Positions 1 to 5,776 of a DNA stretch of 6,200 nucleotides are shown in pieces. The notes under the pieces are model-generated. The model was not told the origin of the DNA, made no database searches, and saw only the letters and a program-made list of their open reading frames with translations. Made by a program: the position numbers and the translations under genes. The stretch spans positions 1 through 6,200 of the forward strand of contig JANYFF010000274.1 of NCBI GenBank assembly GCA_025362825.1, read 5' to 3'. Origin of the DNA: Polaromonas sp. (GTDB taxonomy: Bacteria > Pseudomonadota > Gammaproteobacteria > Burkholderiales > Burkholderiaceae_C). Every line of letters begins with the position of its first letter. Positions within the stretch are counted from its first letter, which is position 1.

Positions 1-196
1 CCTTCATCAGGCGCAACTGGTTTTGCTCAATCGTTTCACGCAGTTCGTCGTCGCTGATTTTGAGATCGCTGACTTTGGGTATCACCGAAGAATCCTTGAT
101 GCCGGCTATCTGCTGGTTGCGCCAGTTTTCCAGCGCTTTTGGCGCGGTGGTGTAGTGCCCGTGGCAATCGATGATGATGGGTTTTTGAAGGCTCAT
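1..196 (-). CDS. ligJ: 4-oxalomesaconate hydratase, LigJ/PmdE-type amidohydrolase (N-terminal 65 codons)
   Basis: Partial gene; the C-terminus lies beyond the left edge. The visible 65 residues begin MSLQKPIIIDCHGHYTTAPK and continue through an ISDDELRETIEQNQLRLMK stretch. Both match the N-terminus of LigJ-type amidohydrolases as I recall them. D10-C-H12-G-H14 is the metal-binding HxH of the amidohydrolase superfamily at the end of the first beta strand. Family members hydrate 4-oxalomesaconate to 4-carboxy-4-hydroxy-2-oxoadipate in the cytoplasm, in protocatechuate 4,5-cleavage and gallate degradation. The ATG at 196-194 is preceded by AGGA seven bases upstream, a good ribosome site. It is the third gene of the leftward unit, 45 nt after the ModA-like gene. 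Other metal ligands and the substrate pocket cannot be checked here, so a related amidohydrolase remains possible. Confidence 0.82.
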   Translation of the reverse strand, partial: MSLQKPIIIDCHGHYTTAPKALENWRNQQIAGIKDSSVIPKVSDLKISDDELRETIEQNQLRLMK

Positions 197-241
197 TTTG
201 AAGTCCTGAAGTTGTCTCGAACGCTTGAAAAAATAGTGCGA

Positions 242-922
242 TCAAACGGCATCCATGCCATGCCGCCGCTTGATGACCGCAGCATCCGGCGATGCCAAAA
301 AGGCCAGCAGGCCAGCAAGCGCTCCGCCTTGTAACGAAACCGCGCAGGTGCCTGCCGAAAAGATGGTGGTGATAGCAACTGCATCGGGCAAGTTGCCAAC
401 AACGTCGATGCCGTCCAGATGCATCAACTCGCTCAGCTGCTGAAAGCCCAGCGCAACCTCACCGTGTGCCACCAACGCGCCCACCGGTACACCCGGTGGC
501 GCCTGCACGATGCGGGACTGCAAGGCGTCGGCAATGCCCCACCGCTCAAAAAGCCTGACCAGCGCGACGCCACTGGGGCCTGTTGAATAACCGATGGTTG
601 GCGCGGACTCGATGGTGCTGCGCAGCGCCGCTTCGGTGCTGATATCGGGTTTTGGCGCCCCGGCCTTCACGGCCACCGCGACACTTGACCGTACCAGGTC
701 CACCCGGCTGCCCGCCACCACGTGCCCACCCGAAATGAGCTTGTCGATGGCGTCCGACGCCAGTACCACGCCATCAAAGGCTTCACCGGCCTGCACGCGT
801 TTGGCAGCATCCACACCGCCCACCGATTCAATGGTGACCTCAACACCTGAAACCTCTTGCCAGGCGGCTGCCAGCTCTGCCAGCAATTGGCGCGTAGCCA
901 TCGACGAAATCAGTTTCAGCAT
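242..922 (-). CDS. cytoplasmic ModA-like substrate-binding-fold protein, function unknown
   Basis: A 226-residue protein with the look of the SBP_bac_11/ModA group (type II periplasmic binding fold). It starts directly in the first beta strand (MLKLISSMATRQLLAELAAA). Next come a DGVVLASDAIDKLI stretch near 50-63, the GYSTGPSGVALVRLFERWGI segment at 111-130 typical of the family's second lobe, and GEVALGFQQLSEL near 154-166. There is no signal peptide. Reading upstream in frame, no ATG, GTG or TTG occurs before a stop at 962-964, so a longer secreted form is excluded here. GGAG sits five bases before the ATG. The start overlaps the end of the hydrolase gene by 7 nt, implying translational coupling. 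ABC molybdate receptors are normally secreted and sit beside modB/modC; neither applies here. A cytoplasmic ligand sensor, carrier, or enzyme on a binding-protein fold is possible, tied to the catabolic pathway. The fold assignment is fairly sure; the role is unknown. Confidence 0.8.
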   Translation of the reverse strand: MLKLISSMATRQLLAELAAAWQEVSGVEVTIESVGGVDAAKRVQAGEAFDGVVLASDAIDKLISGGHVVAGSRVDLVRSSVAVAVKAGAPKPDISTEAALRSTIESAPTIGYSTGPSGVALVRLFERWGIADALQSRIVQAPPGVPVGALVAHGEVALGFQQLSELMHLDGIDVVGNLPDAVAITTIFSAGTCAVSLQGGALAGLLAFLASPDAAVIKRRHGMDAV

Positions 923-1680
923 GAAAGCTCCGTTGACGATTCCAGAAATTTGTAAATGGCCTCAGTGGTCGGCTCTGGCCGCTCCATAAGAACCATGTGA
1001 CCAGCCTCTTCGATGACGCTCATTTGGGCCCCCTGCGCAAGCCCCTGCATGGCAGCATGTTGCGCCACTGTTGCCCACTTGTCCTGTCGCCCGCACACGA
1101 TCAGGCAAGGCAAGCCGAGGTCGGCCAGAACCGTGCTGGCATCGGGCCGTGCAAGCAGTGCGTTTTGCTGGCTTGCAAAGCGAACAGCGTCCTTGCGGGA
1201 AAACATGGCAACTATGGATTCGATGAGTGCGGCGTCTACCAGCCTGTCGGGATGCACCATACCCTTGACCCACTCCTGACACATGGCACGCACGCCGCTG
1301 TCGTTGGCCAGCCTGATCAAGGCCACGCGCCCGGCGCGTTCGGCGTCGCCGGAAGGTCCATCGGAACGCGGCAGATAGCCCGTATCCATCAATATAAGTT
1401 GCTGTACCCGCGAAGGCGCCATGCGCACGATTTCAAGGGCGACGCGTCCGCCCATCGAGTGGCCTGCAAGGGCAAAACGCGCAGGGGCGACAGCTAGCGC
1501 GGCCTCGGCCATGGACCGTAGCGAATCGGCTTCGCCATAGTCCGCGACCTGGCAGGCCACACCCGGCAAGCCGTGCTCCAGCGGTTGCCAGAAAGCCTCG
1601 TCGCACATGAGGCCGGGAAGCAGCAGCAGGTGAGCGGGCATAGGCGCCATGTGATCGTTTTGCACCCACGGATTCTGCAC
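916..1680 (-). CDS. alpha/beta-fold hydrolase (esterase/lactonase-like)
   Basis: 254 residues if read from the GTG at 1680. The catalytic triad is visible: nucleophile S75 in GHSMGG (73-78), acid D200 in GRQDKW, and H228 in EAGHMVLMERP. The HLLLLPGLMCDEAFW stretch (17-31) supplies the oxyanion-hole loop after the first strand. The protein lacks a signal peptide and a membrane segment, so it is cytoplasmic. Such enzymes cleave esters, enol-lactones or C-C bonds; the substrate cannot be read from sequence, though clustering with aromatic-acid genes suggests an ester or lactone pathway intermediate. The start is uncertain. The GTG at 1680 lies in the 3' arm of a 6-bp hairpin, and the family core begins near residue 17. 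The ATG at 1650 (M11) or 1641 (M14) is at least as likely, though none has a strong ribosome site. It is the first gene of the leftward unit, divergent from lysR. Confidence 0.88.
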   Translation of the reverse strand: MQNPWVQNDHMAPMPAHLLLLPGLMCDEAFWQPLEHGLPGVACQVADYGEADSLRSMAEAALAVAPARFALAGHSMGGRVALEIVRMAPSRVQQLILMDTGYLPRSDGPSGDAERAGRVALIRLANDSGVRAMCQEWVKGMVHPDRLVDAALIESIVAMFSRKDAVRFASQQNALLARPDASTVLADLGLPCLIVCGRQDKWATVAQHAAMQGLAQGAQMSVIEEAGHMVLMERPEPTTEAIYKFLESSTELSC

Positions 1681-1695
1681 CCCAAAGGCGGGGTG
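1678..1695 (-). promoter_or_regulatory. 6-bp hairpin covering the GTG start candidate
   Basis: CACCCC at 1678-1683 and GGGGTG at 1690-1695 are perfect inverted copies around a 6-base loop. In the leftward transcript the final GTG of the stem is exactly the upstream start codon of the hydrolase. The stem could hide that codon, favouring the ATG at 1650 or 1641, or could act in translational control. It has no T-run, so it is not a classic terminator. The pairing is seen in sequence; the role is inferred. Confidence 0.4.
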
Positions 1696-1771
1696 GGAAA
1701 GTCGCCTGGCTCGCTAGCAGTTAGAACAAAAACGTATAGCCTGGTATTCGCTATGCCGATAAACTAGATGC
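1681..1771. promoter_or_regulatory. divergent control region between hydrolase and lysR
   Basis: This 91-bp stretch separates the two divergent units and must hold promoters for both unless they start further away. It is locally more AT-rich on the lysR side. On the minus strand, TATACG (1738-1733) resembles a -10 box for the hydrolase, with only a poor -35 match 17 bases upstream. On the plus strand, TTAGAA (1721-1726) with TATTCG (1745-1750) at 18-base spacing, or GATAAA (1758-1763), could serve lysR. These box assignments are weak; the arrangement itself (LysR gene divergent from a target operon) is the classic one for this regulator family. Confidence 0.5.
1736..1754. promoter_or_regulatory. 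candidate LysR operator dyad ATAGC-N9-GCTAT
   Basis: ATAGC at 1736-1740 and GCTAT at 1750-1754 form a perfect 5-bp inverted repeat with a 9-base spacer, centred 27 bases before the lysR ATG. It overlaps the candidate -10 of the leftward promoter. LysR proteins bind imperfect dyads of this scale, often with a T-N11-A core. That exact core is not centred here, although T1747 and A1759 have the spacing in a neighbouring TCG-N6-CGA dyad. A binding site for the adjacent regulator is a reasonable inference. Confidence 0.4.
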
Positions 1772-2704
1772 ATGGATTTAAAGCAGCTGGACTATTTTGT
1801 ACGTGTAGCAGAGCTTGGCAGCTTCACGCGTGCGTCCATCGCACTAAATATCGCTCAGCCCGCGCTCAGCCGGCAGATCAGGCTGCTGGAAGTCGAGTTG
1901 CGGCAAAACCTTTTGATACGCAATGGCCGGGGCGCGCTGCCCACCGAAGCCGGCAACCTGCTGCTCAAACACGGGCGCGGCATTTTGCATCAGGTCGAAG
2001 TGGCGCGCGAAGAACTCGGCGCCGTCCGGGGAGCCCTGGCCGGTCGCGTGTCCATCGGGCTGCCGCCCAGTTTGTCCCGCCTCATCATCGTCCCCTTGAC
2101 GCGTGCGTTCCAGGCACACCTGCCACATGCCCGACTAACGCTAACGGAAGGCTTTTCGGTTGTGATGTATGAAGGCCTGCGCGTCGGCAACCTTGACATG
2201 ACTGTGTTGTACAACGCCGAGAATTCGCCGGAAGTAGAAGTCACCACCCTGCACACCGAAGAGCTGGTTCTGATTTCGAAAGCAGACGCAGCGCGCACCA
2301 AACCCCAACCCAAAAAATCTCTTGTGAAACGCCAGCCGATCAGCCTTGCGGAAGTGGCCGACCTGCCGCTAATCCTTCCCAGCCGTCCCAATGCCTTTCG
2401 TATCCTGCTTGAAGGTGAAATGATTGCCATCAACCGCAAACCCCAGATCACAATGGAAGTGGACGGACTAAACGCCATCCTGAGTCTGGTCAAGGAAGGC
2501 ATGGGGCATGCTGTGCTGCCGGGCTACACGCTGAGCAACTTCGACGACCCGGCACCCTTCACGGTGCGGCGCATCCACTCGCCACGCATCATTAGCAAAC
2601 TGATGCTAGTTCGCTCTTCGCGCCGTCCCAACACCGAGACGCAAAAAACAGCCATTGAAGTGGTGAAGTCGGTGTTGATCACAGCGATGAAGCCCTACAA
2701 CTGA
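1772..2704 (+). CDS. LysR-family transcriptional regulator
   Basis: 310 residues, the normal length for the family. An N-terminal winged helix-turn-helix is clear: MDLKQLDYFVRVAELGSFTR followed by the recognition region IAQPALSRQIRLLE (27-40) and the wing near 48-61 (LIRNGRGALPTEAG). A linker helix runs to about 90 and a LysR substrate-binding domain fills 92-300, with PLILPSRPNAFR near 199-210 as in the Nac-like subgroup. Residues 172-188 are unusually rich in Lys, Arg, Pro and Gln where relatives usually have a short turn. The ATG at 1772 gives the conserved N-terminus, but no purine-rich ribosome site precedes it (CTAGATGC), so initiation may be weak or on a very short leader. It is the first gene of the rightward unit, with only 9 nt to the next gene, and probably controls both divergent units in response to a pathway compound. 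The effector is unknown. Confidence 0.95.
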   Translation: MDLKQLDYFVRVAELGSFTRASIALNIAQPALSRQIRLLEVELRQNLLIRNGRGALPTEAGNLLLKHGRGILHQVEVAREELGAVRGALAGRVSIGLPPSLSRLIIVPLTRAFQAHLPHARLTLTEGFSVVMYEGLRVGNLDMTVLYNAENSPEVEVTTLHTEELVLISKADAARTKPQPKKSLVKRQPISLAEVADLPLILPSRPNAFRILLEGEMIAINRKPQITMEVDGLNAILSLVKEGMGHAVLPGYTLSNFDDPAPFTVRRIHSPRIISKLMLVRSSRRPNTETQKTAIEVVKSVLITAMKPYN

Positions 2705-2713
2705 GAGCCAAAC

Positions 2714-3697
2714 TTGAAACGATACAAGTGCGCTCTTATGTTAGCTGCCGCCGCAATAGCGGCACTGCCCGCTTATGCCCAAACGGTTTCACCAGCAAGC
2801 TACCCGACCCGGCCAATTCACATCATCGTGCCGTTCACTCCCGGTGGCAGCACCGACATCCTGGCCCGCGCCATCGGTATCGAGCTGACCAAAGCCTGGG
2901 GCCAGCCGGTCATCATTGACAACGTCGCCGGTGCCGGCGGCAGTGTCGGTGCAGACCGCGCAGCGAGGGCAGCGCCTGATGGCTACACCCTGCTGATGGG
3001 GCACATCGGCACGCTGGCGGTTAACCCGTCGCTCTACCCTGCCCTGCCCTACGATCCCGTCAAAAGCTTTGCACCCGTGGCCTGGGTGGCGCGCGTGCCA
3101 AACGTGCTGGTAGTACACCCTTCGGTGAAGGCTACTTCTGTGAAGGAACTGGTAGCGCTGGCGAAAGCCAATCCAGGCAAGCTCAACTACGGCTCCGGCG
3201 GCAATGGCAGTGCAGCCAACCTGGCCACCGAATATTTCAAACTGCAAACCGGCGCGTCGATTCTGCACATTCCCTACCGTGGCACTGTACCCGCCATAAC
3301 CGACCTGATGGGCGGACAGATCCAGGTGTTGTTTACCGGCGCACCGGCTGTTCTTGGACAGATCAAAAATGGCCAATTGCGGGCGCTTGCTGTGTCGTCG
3401 CCCACACGCCTGGCAGCCCTGCCCGACCTGCCTACCGTGGCAGAAAGTGGCTACAAGGGATTTGAAGCCGACCAGTGGTACGGCGTCGTGACGCCCACCG
3501 GCACCCCCCGCGACATCGTGAACAAACTCAATGCGCAAATCAACCAGTCGCTTGCGGCCCCCGAACTCAAGGCCCGCCTGAACAACGAAGGCGCCATCGC
3601 CATGCCCACCACGCCCGAAGTTTTTGGCCAGTTGATCATGCGCGAGATTGCCCGCTGGAAACCTGTGATTCAATCAGGCAGGGTCAAGGCCGACTAG
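2714..3697 (+). CDS. Bug/TctC-family periplasmic solute receptor
   Basis: 327 residues, typical for the tripartite tricarboxylate transporter receptor family. The start is TTG. It supplies the basic n-region MKRYK of a signal peptide whose hydrophobic core is LMLAAAAIAALP and whose likely cleavage is after AYA (residue 22). The internal ATG at 2738 would lose the basic residues. Family signatures follow in order: YPTRPIHIIVPFTPGGSTD (30-48), a DNVAGAGGSVGAD loop, PDGYTLLMGHIGTLAVNP, LNYGSGGNGSAANLATEYF, and IPYRGTVPAITDLMGGQIQVLF. Relatives bind carboxylates such as citrate, dicarboxylates or aromatic acids for a TctA/TctB permease, or act as orphan receptors; no tctA or tctB is visible. It follows lysR by 9 nt with a modest GAGAG ribosome site. 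A carboxylated ligand is likely; its identity is not readable. Confidence 0.93.
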   Translation: MKRYKCALMLAAAAIAALPAYAQTVSPASYPTRPIHIIVPFTPGGSTDILARAIGIELTKAWGQPVIIDNVAGAGGSVGADRAARAAPDGYTLLMGHIGTLAVNPSLYPALPYDPVKSFAPVAWVARVPNVLVVHPSVKATSVKELVALAKANPGKLNYGSGGNGSAANLATEYFKLQTGASILHIPYRGTVPAITDLMGGQIQVLFTGAPAVLGQIKNGQLRALAVSSPTRLAALPDLPTVAESGYKGFEADQWYGVVTPTGTPRDIVNKLNAQINQSLAAPELKARLNNEGAIAMPTTPEVFGQLIMREIARWKPVIQSGRVKAD

Positions 3698-3745
3698 ATT
3701 TAGATTTTTTCAGTGTACTTTTCAAATCCTAAAAACGGAGACAAC

Positions 3746-4894
3746 ATGCAAGCTTCCTTCACATTCAAATCCCTCCTGGGTAGCCTGGCCATTGCCACGG
3801 CAGGCCTGGTTTCAGCACAGCAGACCATACCGGTGTTCGGCCTGGTGGAGTTGAGTGGTACCGGTGCCACGTCGGGCAGCAACTTCGACAACGGCGTCAA
3901 GCTGGCCGTCAAGGAAATAAACGCTGCTGGCGGCATCCTGGGCCGCAAGATCAACTATGTGTCCCTGGACACCCAGTCCAACCCCGGCGTGGCCAAGGCA
4001 CTGGCACAAAAGGCTGTGGACCAGGGCGCGTATGTCGTGATGGGGCCGGTGTTTTCGGGCTCCATCATGGTGAGCATGGCCGAAACACGCCGTGCTGAAA
4101 TTCCCAACTTCACAGGTGGCGAAGCGGCCTCCATCACGCAGCAGGGCAACCCCTACGTTTTTCGCACCTCTTTCACGCAGTCGACGGCCATGCCCAAGAT
4201 TGCCAACTACATCCGCGACACCGTCAAGGCCAAAACCGTCGACGTGATCTACGTCAACAACGACTTCGGCAAGGGCGGCCTGGACCTGATCAAAAAGGAA
4301 CTTGAAGCCCGCGGCATCAAAGTGCCCAACGCCATCTCCACCGACCCTGGCCAGCTTGACTTCAGCGCTGCTGTCCTCAAGACCAAACAATCCGGCAGCG
4401 ATGCTGTTTTTGTCTACAGCAACGAAGAGGAATCAGCCCGCGCCCTGCGCGAACTGCGCAAGCAGGGTTACACCAAACCGATCATCGGCGAGACCGTGCT
4501 GACCAGCCAGAAAGTGATCGAGCTGGCCGGCGACTCAGCCAACGGCGCCATTGCACACGTTGGCCTCACGGCCGATGCGCCGCAGCCCCTGATCCGCAAG
4601 TTCAGCGATGCCTTCCAGTCTGAATACAAGGTCAAGTCCGACCACAACGGCCTGAAAGGCTACAGCGGCATGTACATCGTCAAGGCTGTCACCGAGCGCG
4701 TCGGCCGCTTTGACTCCAAAGCCTTCGCTGCGACCATGAAAGGTATCTCGCTGACCGTCAAGGACAGCCCCGGCATCCTGCTGGATGTGAGCTTTGATGC
4801 CAATGGCGACCTGGACCGCGCAAGCTACATGACCAAGGTAGAAAATGGCAAACAGGTCATCATCAGCATCCTGCCGCCCATCGGCAAGAAATAG
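3746..4894 (+). CDS. ABC transporter periplasmic receptor, Leu/Ile/Val (HAAT) type
   Basis: 382 residues from the ATG at 3746, chosen over an in-frame GTG at 3713. GGAGA lies six bases before the ATG, and the result is a clean signal peptide cleaved near VSA (residue 24). The mature protein is a type I binding fold (Peripla_BP_6). It shows ELSGTGATSGSNFDNGVKLA and KEINAAGGILGRKI (35-69), the conserved second-strand D75 region, and the YVVMGPVFSGSIM ligand loop with S104 and S106. A VIYVNNDFGKGG second-lobe entry and LKGYSGMYIVKAV near the end follow. The family feeds LivHMGF-type permeases with branched-chain amino acids, amides or aromatic acids; in catabolic clusters an aromatic or alicyclic acid is common. 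No permease or ATPase genes are in view. The gene is 48 nt after the Bug gene and 42 nt before aroE, so probably co-transcribed. Confidence 0.93.
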   Translation: MQASFTFKSLLGSLAIATAGLVSAQQTIPVFGLVELSGTGATSGSNFDNGVKLAVKEINAAGGILGRKINYVSLDTQSNPGVAKALAQKAVDQGAYVVMGPVFSGSIMVSMAETRRAEIPNFTGGEAASITQQGNPYVFRTSFTQSTAMPKIANYIRDTVKAKTVDVIYVNNDFGKGGLDLIKKELEARGIKVPNAISTDPGQLDFSAAVLKTKQSGSDAVFVYSNEEESARALRELRKQGYTKPIIGETVLTSQKVIELAGDSANGAIAHVGLTADAPQPLIRKFSDAFQSEYKVKSDHNGLKGYSGMYIVKAVTERVGRFDSKAFAATMKGISLTVKDSPGILLDVSFDANGDLDRASYMTKVENGKQVIISILPPIGKK

Positions 4895-4936
4895 GCTGCA
4901 AACAAAAAACCAACAAGTAATAAGGAGTCGATTTCA

Positions 4937-5776
4937 ATGAGTTCACACACTTTCGGGCTGGCTGGCATCATGGGCTGGCCGGTCGCGCATTCGCGGTCAC
5001 CCTTCATCCACAACTACTGGCTGAAAAAATACGGCATCAACGGCGCCTATGTGCAGTTGCCGGTTGCGCCGGGCTCGCTCGGCATAGCGGTACCTGGCCT
5101 CGCTGCGCTGGGGTTTCGCGGTTGCAACATCACCTTGCCACACAAGGTCGATGTGCTGAAACTGGTGGACGAAGTGGACGTGATGGCCAGGCGCATGGGC
5201 GCGATGAACACCATCGTGGTCCAGCCCGACGGCTCGCTCAAAGGCTTTAACAACGACGGTTACGGCTACATCCACAGTCTGCTCGACGCCAAGCCCGACT
5301 GGCGCGCCGACGCCGGCCCCATCACTGTGCTGGGTGCCGGCGGCGCCGCACGCGCCGTGGTGCTGAGCCTGGCAGACCGCGGCGCGAAAGAAATCCGGCT
5401 GCTCAACCGCACCGATGCAAAAGCCCAGGCGCTGGCCAAGGAGTTTGGCTCACCCGTCAAGGCCCTGCCCTGGAGCGAACGGCACGCCGCGCTGGCCGAT
5501 GTAGCGCTGCTCGTCAACACCACCAGCCAGGGTATGCACGGCAATCCGGCGCTTGAGTTGGATCTGACCGCACTGCCCCTGTCGGCGCTGGTCTCGGACG
5601 TGATTTATGTGCCGCTTGAGACCCCTTTGCTGGCCGCGGCGCGGCTGCGTGGCAACCCGACGGTCAACGGCCTCGGCATGCTGCTCAACCAGGCACGCCC
5701 GGCATTTGAAGCCTGGTTTGGCGTCATGCCTGAAATTACAAGCGAGCTGCGCCAGTCGATAGAAGCCTCACTGTGA
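4937..5776 (+). CDS. aroE: shikimate (quinate/shikimate) dehydrogenase-like protein
   Basis: 279 residues, standard AroE length. The N-terminal substrate domain has HSRSPFIHN with S19 and S21, NITLPHK with T66 and the catalytic K70, N91 in GAMNT, and the partner D107 in GFNNDGYG. The Rossmann domain has GAGGAAR at 133-139, NRTDAK at 157-162 (the pattern linked to NADP preference), NTTSQGM at 194-200 and VIYVPLETPLL at 222-232. Q252 in GMLLNQA completes the substrate pocket. The reaction is shikimate to or from 3-dehydroshikimate. The setting among solute receptors and LigI/LigJ-like genes suggests a catabolic paralogue rather than the housekeeping chorismate enzyme, though the sequence does not prove that. 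One small departure is N106 where relatives usually have Thr (NTD). AAGGAG nine bases before the ATG is the best ribosome site in the window. Quinate activity or a related substrate is possible. Confidence 0.9.
   Translation: MSSHTFGLAGIMGWPVAHSRSPFIHNYWLKKYGINGAYVQLPVAPGSLGIAVPGLAALGFRGCNITLPHKVDVLKLVDEVDVMARRMGAMNTIVVQPDGSLKGFNNDGYGYIHSLLDAKPDWRADAGPITVLGAGGAARAVVLSLADRGAKEIRLLNRTDAKAQALAKEFGSPVKALPWSERHAALADVALLVNTTSQGMHGNPALELDLTALPLSALVSDVIYVPLETPLLAAARLRGNPTVNGLGMLLNQARPAFEAWFGVMPEITSELRQSIEASL

Noticed and set aside
197..241. TGAAG-TCC-TGAAG direct repeat near the ligJ ribosome site
   Set aside because: Five-base copies close together are expected by chance; the segment is adequately explained by the ribosome site of ligJ.
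242..922. Molybdate transport receptor (modA)
   Set aside because: No signal peptide, no modB or modC neighbour, and the operon partners are catabolic enzymes; only the fold is shared.
594..989. Plus-strand open frame over the ModA-like gene and hydrolase end
   Set aside because: It spans two real minus-strand genes and shows low-complexity Ser/Ala/Thr composition without a domain.
1768..2172. ATG at 1768 opening a 134-codon frame four bases before lysR
   Set aside because: The frame is offset from the conserved LysR N-terminus and its product is Arg/Ala-rich with no family resemblance.
2789..3673. Long minus-strand open frame (294 codons) opposite the Bug receptor
   Set aside because: It is the antisense shadow of a clearly recognised gene; its translation has no recognisable domain and is rich in Gly, His and Arg as expected from GC-rich antisense frames.
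3675..3722. T-rich stretch after the Bug gene as a terminator
   Set aside because: The T-run (about 3704-3710) has only a 3-bp GTC/GAC stem before it, too weak for an intrinsic terminator; the next gene follows on the same strand.
3713..3745. Eleven-codon GTG extension of the Liv-type receptor
   Set aside because: The ATG at 3746 has GGAGA at good spacing and gives a standard signal peptide; the extension would add polar residues before it.
3812..4390. Minus-strand open frame of 192 codons opposite the Liv-type receptor
   Set aside because: Antisense shadow of a well-supported gene with no motif or ribosome site.
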